From: Saprospiraceae bacterium
Lineage (GTDB): Bacteria; Bacteroidota; Bacteroidia; Chitinophagales; Saprospiraceae
Direction of reading: 5' to 3'
DNA length: 64,000 nt
Assembly (NCBI GenBank): GCA_016715985.1
Contig: JADJXD010000001.1
Location: forward strand, 496,001-560,000
The notes beneath the pieces were generated by a model that did no database searches, was not told the DNA's origin, and saw only the letters and a program-made list of their open reading frames with translations. Below are positions 1-9,175 of this stretch, in pieces (position 1 is the stretch's first letter; every line of letters starts with the position of its first letter). A program made the translations under genes and the position numbers.

Positions 1-281
1 CCGAAATAAAATCTGACGGATGCAGGATTCTGAACCAATACATCTGATATATTTTTCGCTGGCATAGTGAATGCTCTGATACTATTTGACCTGATAAATG
101 TTCTGCTATTATTGAGCCATTCTGATGTCCAGGTATTAAAAGCTTCTCTGGTGATAGTATGATTTGGATTTTGTAAGTAAGGAGAATTATTCTCATGACT
201 TTTAATATCTGATTTTTCAGTGAGAATAAAACTCAGCATCACTAATGTAACGGTTGCAAAAATACTCATAGTCAGGTGCAT
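1..281 (-). CDS. Exported protein of unknown function, N-terminal part only
   Basis: An open frame runs from an ATG at 281 off the left edge of the window, 93 codons with no stop. The first residues (MHLTMSIFATVTLVMLSFIL) look like a signal peptide or membrane anchor. A second in-frame ATG at 269 would give a tidier signal sequence. The rest seen (SHENNSPYLQ, REAFNTWTSEWLNNSRTF) is polar and matches no family I recognise. The leader is AT-rich and shows no clear promoter. Function unknown; the reading frame is what the sequence supports. Confidence 0.5.
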   Translation of the reverse strand, partial: MHLTMSIFATVTLVMLSFILTEKSDIKSHENNSPYLQNPNHTITREAFNTWTSEWLNNSRTFIRSNSIRAFTMPAKNISDVLVQNPASVRFYF

Positions 282-441
282 TTAAAAATTTAGGAATAAG
301 ACCAATAAAAAACAAATTTAGGAATATATACCTGAAAAATCAAAATAATAAATAAGTAAATTAGTATTTACTTGAAATAAATTATTGATTGGATATAAGG
401 TTAAGTTTGAGATTGAGATTGAGTGTAATGGGCTTCCAAAT

Positions 442-1068
442 TTATTTGGAAGAAAGTGTAAATATTTTCATTGTGAAGCCAAATGCCAGTCCACCAATTG
501 TCCAGATAATCAAGCCGGATATAACAGACTTGATTGTAATTTCATCACCACAAAAAAATGGAAAGGCAATAGACATCGTCAAAAACATAAAGGCACCCCA
601 ACTCAATCCTGTTCTTATCCAACTAACATTATCAAATGGGTTTGGTATTTGATCAATATCAATATTCTCGTAGCGTTTGGGTTGCGCCTTAAGCCACTTT
701 ACTTTCAAACTTTTTCTGAACCAACCCCAAACAGGAAATGTCAAAATAAGAATTATAAAGCTGAATATGTTTATCAGGCAAGGAATGATTTTTCCGCAAT
801 TTTTGCAGTATAGTCCAAACCAATTTTTAAATGTCGTGCCGTTTTCTGTTGACCATGTTCTCCCATCGTGAAGTGAACCACAGTGCGGGCATGGAACCAA
901 TGTTCTTTCTATTCTTGGTTTGTCAAGGGTTAAATCTTCCAGACTAACTTTAGGTGCTCGCTGCCCTAAAATCAACTCGAGTACCACCATTCCGGGATTC
1001 AAAATCCAATGCAGTACCATCCAGTTTTTCCAGGTATAAATTTTATATTTGCTTTTGTCAAAATTCAT
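442..1068 (-). CDS. Conserved membrane protein with a two-CxxC zinc-ribbon
   Basis: A protein of about 208 residues. I place the start at the ATG at 1068 (MNFDKSKYKIYTWKNW), because the longer frame reaching 1152 only adds AT-rich, Phe/Ile-rich translation. A hydrophobic stretch near residues 18-35 is followed by two cysteine pairs, CPHC and CKNC, about 30 residues apart with Trp- and Gly-rich sequence between, a typical zinc-ribbon layout. Three further hydrophobic segments follow (IINIFSFIILILTF type, then two near the C-terminus). It stands alone on the minus strand between the window-edge gene and the antiporter. I know similar sequences only as conserved hypothetical proteins of Bacteroidota, from memory. 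Metal binding is inferred from the Cys pairs. Confidence 0.6.
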   Translation of the reverse strand: MNFDKSKYKIYTWKNWMVLHWILNPGMVVLELILGQRAPKVSLEDLTLDKPRIERTLVPCPHCGSLHDGRTWSTENGTTFKNWFGLYCKNCGKIIPCLINIFSFIILILTFPVWGWFRKSLKVKWLKAQPKRYENIDIDQIPNPFDNVSWIRTGLSWGAFMFLTMSIAFPFFCGDEITIKSVISGLIIWTIGGLAFGFTMKIFTLSSK

Positions 1069-1258
1069 TTTAATTGGGGTTATAAATTTGGACTCATACA
1101 CAAATATAAAAAATTTATAAAAAGTTAAGTTAGTTTTGATAATTTTTTCCATTTAAATTTCTGTGCACTCAGATACATGGTATTATGATTTTTTTTGTGG
1201 ATTACTATCCATAATAATTTTGCATTCACACAAAATTAGTAAATCAAACTCATCTGAT

Positions 1259-2728
1259 TTACCCCACAGATTTATACAAACAATCATTCACTTTTGCGAA
1301 GTCTTCGGTTTTGTCTGCAATCACCATCAGGACATCGCCTGATTCAATAGTTGTGGAGCCGCCGGGACGTATGTACTTCTCATTTCTTTTGATCATTATT
1401 ATAAAAGCAGATTTAGGGAACTTCAAATCGATAATTCTTTTATTTAAGACAATAGAACTATTAAATATCGGAAATTCCTGCAAAGATGATTTAGGGAGAT
1501 CCAGTATAATTTTGTCTATTTCCGATTTAGGTTTGACTTTCTCAGGAAGAGCAACATGAAGCCATTTGGCAACTAATGATAATGTTGTTCCCTGAATGAT
1601 AATGGAGGTAACGGATATAAAAAAGACGATGTTGAATATCATATTTGCTTTATCAATTCCTGCCAGCAACGGGTAAGTTGCAAACACAATAGGAACAGCA
1701 CCACGCAAGCCAACCCATGAAATGTAAAATCGCCTTCGAAGTTTCATTCGAAAAAACATGAGACTGAGAAAAACACCCAAAGGACGTGCTACCACTATCA
1801 GAAATAAAGAAATGAGCAGTCCTATTCCAATATAAGGGACAATTTGAGTAGGAAATACCAGTAATCCCAGCGTTAAAAACAATACAATCTCCATTAACCA
1901 TGCCAATCCGTCATACATTTTCAGGATCGTTTTTTTGTGTATCAGTTCCTGATTACCTAAATAAACAGCGCAGATATAAATAGCAAGAAAACCATTACCC
2001 CCAACAAAATCGGTCGCCGAAAATGTTATAAACATCAGTGCAATGACCAATACCGGATAAAGACCTTCAAAGTCTAATCTGATGTTGTTGATGATATATT
2101 TACTTAACCTTCCAAATGCAAAACCTGCAATGGCCCCTAAAATCATTTGTAAGAAAAAGAGCGGTATAACGGAAAAGATACTCATCTCCGGATTGGTTAC
2201 CAATGTCAGAAATGCAATGGTCAGGACGTAAGCCATCGGGTCATTACTTCCGCTTTCCAGCTCTAAAGTGGGTCGTAAGTTAGTTTTTAAGGCAAGACTT
2301 TTTGATCGTAATATGGAAAACACTGCAGCAGCATCTGTCGATGAAACAATAGAACCTAAAAGCATGCTTTCGTAAATGGTAAAATCAGTAACAAACCAAA
2401 CAAAAGTCCCCAATCCAAGTGCTGTCAGCATTACACCCAACGTGGATAATGCAATGCCTTCTCTGAGTATGGGCTTAACAGATGTCCAGTTTGTGTCTAA
2501 GCCACCTGAAAACAATATAAAATTGAGTGAAACAATTCCAATAAACTGAGCCAGCTTCGGGTCATTAAAATTAATATCGCCAATACCATCCGATCCCGCC
2601 AGCATCCCAATCGTTAGGAAAAGAAGTAATGTGGGAACACCAAATTTATAGGATGTTTTCCCTACAATAATACTGACAAAAAGCAGGATAGAACCTACCA
2701 ACAATATATTTTCAATCGTTAAATTCAT
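1259..2728 (-). CDS. K+/H+ antiporter, NhaP2/CvrA-type, with C-terminal TrkA-C domain
   Basis: A 489-residue inner-membrane cation/proton antiporter of the CPA1 family. About twelve hydrophobic segments fill residues 1-395. They include GVPTLLLFLTIGMLAGSDGIG near residue 30, the STDAAAVFS segment near 130 and ESGSNDPMAY near 160, where the Asp residues match the ion-binding region of NhaP-type exchangers. A soluble tail from about residue 405 (FNSSIVLNKRIIDL, then ESGDVLMVIAD) looks like a TrkA-C/RCK-C regulatory domain, which is what separates NhaP2/CvrA proteins from plain NhaP. The expected role is K+ (or Na+) efflux coupled to H+ entry for pH and osmotic balance. It is monocistronic, followed by a non-coding stretch. 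Substrate ion choice cannot be read from sequence. Confidence 0.85.
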   Translation of the reverse strand: MNLTIENILLVGSILLFVSIIVGKTSYKFGVPTLLLFLTIGMLAGSDGIGDINFNDPKLAQFIGIVSLNFILFSGGLDTNWTSVKPILREGIALSTLGVMLTALGLGTFVWFVTDFTIYESMLLGSIVSSTDAAAVFSILRSKSLALKTNLRPTLELESGSNDPMAYVLTIAFLTLVTNPEMSIFSVIPLFFLQMILGAIAGFAFGRLSKYIINNIRLDFEGLYPVLVIALMFITFSATDFVGGNGFLAIYICAVYLGNQELIHKKTILKMYDGLAWLMEIVLFLTLGLLVFPTQIVPYIGIGLLISLFLIVVARPLGVFLSLMFFRMKLRRRFYISWVGLRGAVPIVFATYPLLAGIDKANMIFNIVFFISVTSIIIQGTTLSLVAKWLHVALPEKVKPKSEIDKIILDLPKSSLQEFPIFNSSIVLNKRIIDLKFPKSAFIIMIKRNEKYIRPGGSTTIESGDVLMVIADKTEDFAKVNDCLYKSVG

Positions 2729-3227
2729 GCCTTCTCTTTTATTGCAGGATTAAAAAATGAAGTATGTTGAGTATGTTGACATCCTGAAAATTTATCTGAA
2801 AATCAATTCAATCGGTTTTCCGAATTGCCTGACAACAGATACATGAATAATATTTTTTAACGTTTGGTTCAAAGTACAAAAGTCTAAATATCCTGATTTT
2901 ATTCGAAAATCAGAACCATCTTTAAATTAACCTGAATAGTAACTGGAATAATCTTTACAAATTTGACACCATTTCACCACACGACAAAAAGTATCTTCGA
3001 AATGCTTTAATTGGAATAATTCTTATCAATGAAGTAGCTCCGGTACTTTTTCTTTAAAGTAAAAGCATTTGTGATAAAAAGTACTATGAAAAGGCAATCA
3101 ACTTGCCGGAGAGTTTTTTTGTACAATTATTTTGAGCTACATTTTACCTTTCTAATTATATTAATTCCATTAGAAACTCAATAGTTAAAAGAAACTATAC
3201 AAAAGAAAGGTAAAATGCGCACTTTAT
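2729..3227. other. Intergenic region with two nested inverted repeats
   Basis: About 500 bases without a credible gene. Near 3038-3117 an inner pair GTACTTTTT (3043-3051) / AAAAAGTAC (3076-3084) is enclosed by CTCCGG (3038-3043) / CCGGAG (3106-3111) and followed by a T run on the plus strand. A second 13-bp perfect pair, ATTTTACCTTTCT (3141-3153) / AGAAAGGTAAAAT (3204-3216), lies just downstream of the ppdK stop and encloses a small ATAGTT/AACTAT hairpin (3181-3198). These may act as a transcription end or mRNA 3' stabiliser for ppdK. Confidence 0.45.
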
Positions 3228-5972
3228 TTATTTAGCTCTGGGCATTTCCACCGCTGCCTGGGCAGCTGCAAGTCTGGCTATTGGCACCCTGAACGGAGAG
3301 CAACTAACATAATCCATACCAAGTTTATGGCAGAATTTTACACTTTCAGGGTCGCCCCCATGTTCTCCACAAATACCTATTTCAAGATCTGGTCTGACAC
3401 TACGCCCTCTTTCTATTCCTATCCTGATCAACTCACCCACTCCCTGCTGGTCGATGGTTTGAAAAGGGTCATCTCTGAGTATTTTTTTATCAAGATATTT
3501 GGGCAGAAAGCCTCCTATATCATCTCTGCTGAACCCAAAACTCATTTGCGTCAGGTCATTTGTTCCAAAACTAAAGAATTCTGCTTCAAGAGCCATATGG
3601 TCTGCCTTCAGTGCAGCTCTTGGTATTTCTATCATAGTTCCAAAAGCATATTCTATTTTCTCTACTCCTTTTTCTTTGCAAGTTTCATCATATACGCGTT
3701 TTACTATCTCTTTTTGATCTTTCAGTTCGTTGACGGTACAGGTTACAGGTATCATAATTTCCGGAAATACTTTAAATCCTTTTTTTGTCAACTCAACAGC
3801 TGCTTCCAGAATAGCTCTTATCTGCATTTCTGTGATTTCAGGATAACTCACACCAAGTCTTACTCCTCTATGTCCGAGCATTGGATTATTTTCATGAAGG
3901 GCAAGTACTCTTTTTTTGAGAGTGCTCATTTTGATACCAAGTTCACGACTTAATTCAATCAATTTATTTTTATCATGGGGTACAAATTCATGTAGCGGTG
4001 GATCCAGTAACCGGATGGTAACCGGATGTCCGCTCATGACTTCCATTGTTCTTTTAATGTCTTTTTTGACATATACAGATAATTCGTTTAGCGCCTTGCG
4101 TCTTTCTTCTTCTGTGTCGCTGACGATCATTTTACGAAGAAGGAACAAAGGCTCATCGCTGTTTTCACCATAAAACATGTGCTCGGTTCTGAAAAGTCCG
4201 ATACCTGTCGCACCAAAATGAATCGCATGAAGGGCATCTTCCGGAGTTTCTACATTTGCACGTACTTCCATTTGCTTGATTTGATCTACCAGTCTCATCA
4301 AACTTCTGTATGATTTATTTTCTTCAACATTTACTGAAACAAGTGGCATGGCTCCTTCGTATACCAACCCTGTAGTGCCATTTAGGCTAATCCAGTCACC
4401 TTCCTTAAGTGTATTTCCATTTTTTGTTTTCAAAGTACCACTTTCAGAGTTTATTTCGATGTCGTTACATCCCACGATACAACATTTTCCCCAACCTCTG
4501 GCTACAAGGGCTGCATGCGATGTCATACCTCCCTTACTGGTGAGAATGGCTTTGGATGCATGCATCCCGTCCACATCTTCTGGCGATGTTTCGTCTCTTA
4601 CCAATATAACCGGTATTTTTTTGTCAGCCCACTGTACGGCTTTTTCGGATTCAAAAACAATACGGCCTTTCGCACCACCTGGCCCCGCAGGCAATCCTTT
4701 TGCTATGGACTGAGATGTAGCCTCCACTTCAGGATCCAGTCTTGGAAGCAGGAGTTCCACTAATTGATTAGGTCCGACTCTCATGATGGCTGTTTCTTTA
4801 GATATGAGCTCTTCATTATACATATCCATGGCCATTTTTACCGCTGCCAGCCCGTTTCTTTTTCCTACTCTGCATTGAAGCATATAAAGTGTTCCTTTTT
4901 CTATCGTAAATTCTATATCCTGCATATCTTTATAATGATTCTCCAATTTTCTCTGATAACCATCGAGTTCATTATACATTTCAGGCATTATCTCTGAAAG
5001 AGTTTTGAGATGTTTGCTTTGTGAATTTTTTGAAAAATCATTAATTGGTGCAGGCGTTCTGGTGCCGGCTACAACATCTTCACCCTGTGCATTTACCAGA
5101 TATTCTCCATAAAAATGATTGTCGCCATTACCGGGATTTCGGGTAAAGGCAACACCTGTAGCGCAGTCATCGCCCATATTTCCAAATACCATCGCCTGAA
5201 CATTGACAGCAGTTCCCCAGTCATCGGGAATTTTTTCAATACGTCTGTATTCCAATGCCCTTTTACCATTCCAACTCGCAAATACAGCGCTAACGCCTCC
5301 CCATAGCTGATCTAAAGGGTTTTCCGGAAACGGTTTACCTAATATTTCTAATACTGTCCTTTTAAATAAAGTAACAAGATGTTTCAGGTCATCGGCTGTC
5401 AGGTCAGTATCGCTTTCATAGCCCATTCTATGCTTCATAGCGTCCATCTTGTCTTCAAGAATTCTGCGGATACTCTTACCATGTTTGAGTTCCAGGCCTG
5501 CTGCCTTCTCCATGACTACATCTGCATACATCATCACCAGACGCCTGTATGCATCATAGGCAAACCTTTCATTACCGGTTTGTTTGATCAGACCTTTAAT
5601 GGTATCATCATTCAGTCCGATATTAAGAACGGTGTCCATCATTCCGGGCATCGATCTGCGTGCTCCGGATCTTACAGACAACAAAAGCGGATTTTTTACA
5701 TCCCCGAATGTTCTACCCATGATTTTTTCTACCTTATTTAGTGCGGCAGATACCTCAGCTTCCAGGGTAAGAGGGTATGATTTTTCGTGATTGTAATAGT
5801 AAGTACAAACTTCAGTGGTAATTGTAAATCCTGCAGGAACAGGAAGTAACAAGGCAGGGTGTCCCGCCATTTCTGCCAGATTGGCTCCTTTACCACCCAA
5901 AAGATTTTTCATCGATTCATTTCCGTCAGCCTGACCACCGCCAAAACTGTACACATACTTTTCTAGAGACAT
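3228..5972 (-). CDS. ppdK: Pyruvate, phosphate dikinase
   Basis: A 914-residue cytosolic enzyme that interconverts pyruvate + ATP + Pi with PEP + AMP + PPi. Length and layout match bacterial PPDK. There is an N-terminal nucleotide-grasp part (YSFGGGQADGNESMKNLLGGKG at the start, RSGARRSMPGMMDTVLNIG near 101), then a swivelling phospho-histidine domain with GGMTSHAAL (His about 486). A C-terminal TIM barrel for pyruvate/PEP carries the GICGEHGGDP motif (Cys about 868). All key residues look intact. The start is the ATG right before SLEKYVYSFGGG. It lies 358 bp downstream of rnfB on the same strand and near the giant PFOR, so pyruvate use is a shared theme. It could work in gluconeogenesis or in PPi-saving glycolysis. 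Confidence 0.95.
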   Translation of the reverse strand: MSLEKYVYSFGGGQADGNESMKNLLGGKGANLAEMAGHPALLLPVPAGFTITTEVCTYYYNHEKSYPLTLEAEVSAALNKVEKIMGRTFGDVKNPLLLSVRSGARRSMPGMMDTVLNIGLNDDTIKGLIKQTGNERFAYDAYRRLVMMYADVVMEKAAGLELKHGKSIRRILEDKMDAMKHRMGYESDTDLTADDLKHLVTLFKRTVLEILGKPFPENPLDQLWGGVSAVFASWNGKRALEYRRIEKIPDDWGTAVNVQAMVFGNMGDDCATGVAFTRNPGNGDNHFYGEYLVNAQGEDVVAGTRTPAPINDFSKNSQSKHLKTLSEIMPEMYNELDGYQRKLENHYKDMQDIEFTIEKGTLYMLQCRVGKRNGLAAVKMAMDMYNEELISKETAIMRVGPNQLVELLLPRLDPEVEATSQSIAKGLPAGPGGAKGRIVFESEKAVQWADKKIPVILVRDETSPEDVDGMHASKAILTSKGGMTSHAALVARGWGKCCIVGCNDIEINSESGTLKTKNGNTLKEGDWISLNGTTGLVYEGAMPLVSVNVEENKSYRSLMRLVDQIKQMEVRANVETPEDALHAIHFGATGIGLFRTEHMFYGENSDEPLFLLRKMIVSDTEEERRKALNELSVYVKKDIKRTMEVMSGHPVTIRLLDPPLHEFVPHDKNKLIELSRELGIKMSTLKKRVLALHENNPMLGHRGVRLGVSYPEITEMQIRAILEAAVELTKKGFKVFPEIMIPVTCTVNELKDQKEIVKRVYDETCKEKGVEKIEYAFGTMIEIPRAALKADHMALEAEFFSFGTNDLTQMSFGFSRDDIGGFLPKYLDKKILRDDPFQTIDQQGVGELIRIGIERGRSVRPDLEIGICGEHGGDPESVKFCHKLGMDYVSCSPFRVPIARLAAAQAAVEMPRAK

Positions 5973-6330
5973 GATGATATAATTTTAAATTGATTTTAGT
6001 CAAAATGATGGGATAAAGTAACAGCATTTACTTTGTTTTTAATCTGATGTATATCATCTTTTATTATGATAATAATTATCCCCAAAAAGTGTTTTTCATT
6101 TTTTTGATACCGGTCGTAACACAAAGTTATGTTTACAATTCTATCATTTGTTTTTGGACCGGTTTATATCTTTTGATTCGACAACCTTAGTTTCAAACTT
6201 AAATTTACAGAAGGTAATATTATGCAGGATGTAAGCTCTAAAATGAACAAAATTAGTTTAATGCAATGTCAAAATATCTGAATCTAAGATTATTTTTGAT
6301 TAATTACTTCCTGGTTTATTTGATAAATGC
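5973..6330. other. Intergenic region between rnfB and ppdK
   Basis: About 360 AT-rich bases with no gene or strong hairpin. On the minus strand, TCATTTTG lies close upstream of ppdK, one mismatch from the Bacteroidota -7 consensus TAnnTTTG. The gap suggests that ppdK has its own promoter and is not simply the last gene of the rnf operon. Confidence 0.4.
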
Positions 6331-7197
6331 CTATGAATACCCCATATTCCTGCTGCCTTTTCTAATGATTTTTTTAGCTTCTTTGCCTTTTAGGACGCCT
6401 GCTTTATCATCTAACCATACGATCGCACCGGTAGGGCATCGCTGGATGGGCACGTCTGTATGGTGATGTTTTGTATAATCTATAACCGGAAGGCTTTTTA
6501 CCATAGTGATGAGATTGCCTTCTGCATCCATGGCACATTTGCCGCAAGCTGTACAACCCACTTCGCATACATCCAGCACTTCATCTCCGGCTTCCTGACT
6601 TTTGCAAGCCACCCAAAGTCTGTGGCTGACAGGATGTAATGAAAATAGCCCTTTGGGGCACGCTTCCACACAATCACCACATGCGGTACATTTGTCAACA
6701 TCAACCACCGGAATAGAAAATTCATTCATGGTAATGGCGTCGAAATCGCAAACTACTTTGCAATCGCCATAACCCAGGCAGCCCCATGAACAGGCTTTGC
6801 CTCCACCTGAAATCAATGTGGCAGCCTGACAAGTGTCGATGCCTTTGTAGTAAGCCTGATTTATCGCTACGTTGATGCCTCCCCCGCAGGCCAATCTGGC
6901 CACTCTTTTCTCTTCTGCCCCAAGTGAAATACCTAAAAAATCAGCAATGGAAATCCTACCTGCGTCACTGCTCACAGTACACTTGCCGGGGAGGGATTTT
7001 CCTGATACCAAAGCTTCAGCAAATGGCCTGCACCCCGGATATCCGCATGCGCCGCAATTGGCGTGAGGCAACATATCTTCCACCTGATCGATACGAGGAT
7101 CCTCATAAACATAAAATTTTTTGTTGGCAATGACGATCAAGCCTGCCAAAGCAAGTGTAAGAAAACCTAGCGCCAATATGGGAATGATGATGCTCAC
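6331..7197 (-). CDS. rnfB: Rnf ion-translocating oxidoreductase subunit B (polyferredoxin)
   Basis: A 288-residue membrane-anchored iron-sulfur subunit that takes electrons from reduced ferredoxin in the Rnf complex. One N-terminal hydrophobic helix (residues 3-24) is followed by the typical RnfB cluster motif NCGACGYPGCRPF (Cys 48, 51, 56 and a later Cys). A Cys-rich stretch follows with GGGKACSWGCLGYGDC near 135, then ferredoxin-type motifs CTACGDCVEACPKG and CEVGCTACGKC. It is the last gene of the rnf operon. It is unusual that it is parted from rnfA by two extra genes, whereas rnfA-rnfB are normally adjacent. Confidence 0.93.
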   Translation of the reverse strand: MSIIIPILALGFLTLALAGLIVIANKKFYVYEDPRIDQVEDMLPHANCGACGYPGCRPFAEALVSGKSLPGKCTVSSDAGRISIADFLGISLGAEEKRVARLACGGGINVAINQAYYKGIDTCQAATLISGGGKACSWGCLGYGDCKVVCDFDAITMNEFSIPVVDVDKCTACGDCVEACPKGLFSLHPVSHRLWVACKSQEAGDEVLDVCEVGCTACGKCAMDAEGNLITMVKSLPVIDYTKHHHTDVPIQRCPTGAIVWLDDKAGVLKGKEAKKIIRKGSRNMGYS

Positions 7198-7287
7198 TTT
7201 TATTTTTTAATTTGAAAACTTGGCAATGGGTTAATTTGAAAATTTAAAAATAGTGTACTTTTGAAATAGTTCCGATTACTCTAAAAC

Positions 7288-8145
7288 CTAATAGATAATT
7301 TCAGCCCACTTTTTACCTGCTTTTAATTCTGCTTTTCTGATTTCCCATTTTTCTTTTGAACCTACGATATTGGAAAATGCTGCATCCAGTTGAGTTAATA
7401 TCTTGCCATAACCTGCTACATAAATATAACAGTTGTTTTGTGTCAGCATTTCTTTAATTTCTTCTGCTTGTCCTTCTATGATTTTATCCATAGCAATGGG
7501 GTCTGCCCAATGTGGTCTCGGACTGAGGGCATAAAACGCTTCAAAGGTTTTTTGGTCATAATAGTTGGTAAGGTCACCATCTTTGTCATTGAGGTATAAC
7601 AATTCCAATCCGCTGCGTGCGCCATAAAACAAACGGATTTTACCTTGCCAGTCTTTGACGTTATTGTAGATGTGTTTTACAAAAGTCCTGAAAGGTGCGA
7701 TACCCGTACCCATGCCGATCAATATGATATTTGCGGTTTTGTCTTCAGGTACGGCATAAGGTAAAGAATGTGGTCCTGTCAGGATAATTTCGTCACCCGG
7801 TTTTCTATCACAAAGATAATTGGACGCAATCCCATCATACTTCTCACCACTGAATTCATCGACATAAAAACATCTTTTGACAAGCATAGTGATCATAGGT
7901 AGTTTATCTGAAGAATCCGGCAAATCTGCTACGCTATAAAAGCGATGATGTGCCGTATTTCCAAAAGGACTTGCATGTTCTACTACGACTCCAAAACTCT
8001 GATCAATTTTACAATGAAAATTAGAGTCCTGAACTTCAATGATGATTTCTCTGATTTCTTCACTATCAGCAGGTGTCAGTCTTTTCGTACTTATGACCTT
8101 AGCTTTATAGTGTGTACCTGATAAATAATCTGATAAATGTGCCAT
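7288..8145 (-). CDS. Ferredoxin-NADP+ reductase-type flavoprotein inside the rnf operon
   Basis: A 285-residue soluble FAD/NAD(P)-binding oxidoreductase of the plant-type FNR fold. The FAD motif HRFYSVAD lies near residue 68 and the pyridine-nucleotide loop GMGTGIAPFR near 145. A YVAGYGK segment near 245 follows, and the chain ends in a Tyr (KKWAEIIY), the aromatic C-terminus that stacks on the flavin in plant-type FNRs. There is no 2Fe-2S domain, so it is not NqrF. It probably passes electrons between ferredoxin and NADP(H). It sits between the Cys-rich peptide and rnfB on the same strand, with gaps of 25 and 90 bp, so it is probably co-transcribed. A role as an added electron-entry module of Rnf, or as a separate NADPH tap, is inference. 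Confidence 0.8.
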   Translation of the reverse strand: MAHLSDYLSGTHYKAKVISTKRLTPADSEEIREIIIEVQDSNFHCKIDQSFGVVVEHASPFGNTAHHRFYSVADLPDSSDKLPMITMLVKRCFYVDEFSGEKYDGIASNYLCDRKPGDEIILTGPHSLPYAVPEDKTANIILIGMGTGIAPFRTFVKHIYNNVKDWQGKIRLFYGARSGLELLYLNDKDGDLTNYYDQKTFEAFYALSPRPHWADPIAMDKIIEGQAEEIKEMLTQNNCYIYVAGYGKILTQLDAAFSNIVGSKEKWEIRKAELKAGKKWAEIIY

Positions 8146-8170
8146 ATTATTTTCTTTTAATTTTAATACT

Positions 8171-8368
8171 TTATTGTTCGGTTAAATTTTCCTTTTTATT
8201 GCTGCAGGCCGTTGTACAGCCACAGTTGTTACATGATCTGCGCTCTGCCAAAACATCATCATCCGTTATGTAATCGTGAAAAGTCTTCCTCCATAATGAT
8301 TGGATCAGTAGCCATACAGTCATCAGCGCTGTGATACCCACCATTGCTATAATTAAAGACTTTATCAT
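8171..8368 (-). CDS. Small membrane peptide with C-terminal four-Cys motif, NqrM-like in layout
   Basis: A 65-residue protein. Residues 1-26 form one hydrophobic helix (MIKSLIIAMVGITALMTVWL). A short charged linker follows, then CNNCGCTTAC and a polar tail. Known NqrM/DUF539 proteins, which deliver iron to the Na+-NQR site between NqrD and NqrE, are also tiny single-helix proteins with four cysteines. RnfD and RnfE/A are relatives of the Nqr subunits. On layout and position I suggest an Fe-delivery or assembly factor for the RnfA/RnfE iron site. The Cys spacing is not the usual NqrM one, so this is inference and not a family match. It lies 25 bp upstream of the FNR gene. Confidence 0.65.
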   Translation of the reverse strand: MIKSLIIAMVGITALMTVWLLIQSLWRKTFHDYITDDDVLAERRSCNNCGCTTACSNKKENLTEQ

Positions 8369-8593
8369 TTTAATTTTATTGGTTTATTCGTTTATTTGTT
8401 AATTTGCTGAATTGTTTATTAAAAATTCTCTATTCCACATTCTACATTCGTCATTCTACATTCGTCATTCTACATTCTTTCTCCCCGCTACCCCTGTCCG
8501 ACTCTGTAGGCAGGCGGGCTCATTCCCTAAAGGGACGACCTTCGCAATTCGTCATTCTACATTCGTCATTCTACATTCTACATTCGTCATTTG
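8369..8593. repeat. Tandem CATTCTACATTCGT microrepeats with a GC-rich palindromic island
   Basis: The gap between rnfA and the Cys-rich peptide holds two runs of near-identical 14-16 base units built on CATTCTACATTCGT (about 8436-8480 and 8541-8596). Between them lies a GC-rich island with GGCAGGCGGG (8509-8518) and the palindrome CCCTAAAGGG (8525-8534). A 21-base part of this island (8507-8527) recurs inverted at 54470-54490. It has the character of dispersed intergenic repeat material. Because it lies inside an operon, it may affect read-through or mRNA stability. Confidence 0.6.
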
Positions 8594-9175
8594 TCATCCT
8601 CCCAATCCTGCAAAGCCCATAAATGAAAGTGACAAAATCCCGGCTACAAAAAGCACCAAAGCAGTACCTTTGGCTATACCGGTTACTTCTGAAAATTCTA
8701 GTTGCTCCCTTAATCCGGCGATAAGAACTAATGCTAACGTAAATCCGGCACCGGCTCCAAGTGCATAAACAAAACTTTGAATTATATTAAATCCCTTACT
8801 TGTCTGAAATAATGCTACGGCCAGCACAGCGCAGTTGGTAGTTATAAGTGGTAAAAAGATGCCCAATGCTTTAAAAAGTGATGGGCTTACTTTTTTGATA
8901 AACATTTCAACCAATTGAACCGTAGAAGCGATGACGACAATAAAACTAATCAGTTGCAAAAAGGGTGCGTTGATAGCTGCCAGTCCTGCATTAATTCCAA
9001 AAGCGCACATAGCACTTATTACCATAACAAAAGTAACCGCAGCACCCATTTTTGACGCAGTCTCAATTTTGCCTGAGACACCTAAAAAAGGGCAGATACC
9101 CAGAAAGTACGCCAAAACAAAATTGTTGATTAAGCTTGCATTGATAAAAATATTCCAAAGTGATGCATCATTCAT
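8594..9175 (-). CDS. rnfA: Rnf complex subunit A
   Basis: A 193-residue integral membrane subunit with six predicted helices. It belongs to the RnfA/NqrE family, which with RnfE/NqrD forms the antiparallel core holding a membrane [2Fe-2S] or iron site. The FVLAYFLGICPFLGVS segment near residue 18 and the LITTNCAVLAVA segment near 112 carry the conserved cysteines. Its start overlaps the rnfE stop by 4 bp (ATGA type), showing translational coupling. RnfA and NqrE are hard to tell apart from one sequence; the flanking RnfB and RnfC decide for Rnf. Confidence 0.92.
   Translation of the reverse strand: MNDASLWNIFINASLINNFVLAYFLGICPFLGVSGKIETASKMGAAVTFVMVISAMCAFGINAGLAAINAPFLQLISFIVVIASTVQLVEMFIKKVSPSLFKALGIFLPLITTNCAVLAVALFQTSKGFNIIQSFVYALGAGAGFTLALVLIAGLREQLEFSEVTGIAKGTALVLFVAGILSLSFMGFAGLGG

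Noticed and set aside
385..871. Plus-strand frames across 385-871
   Set aside because: They are antisense shadows of the zinc-ribbon membrane protein, whose cysteine motifs make the minus strand the coding one.
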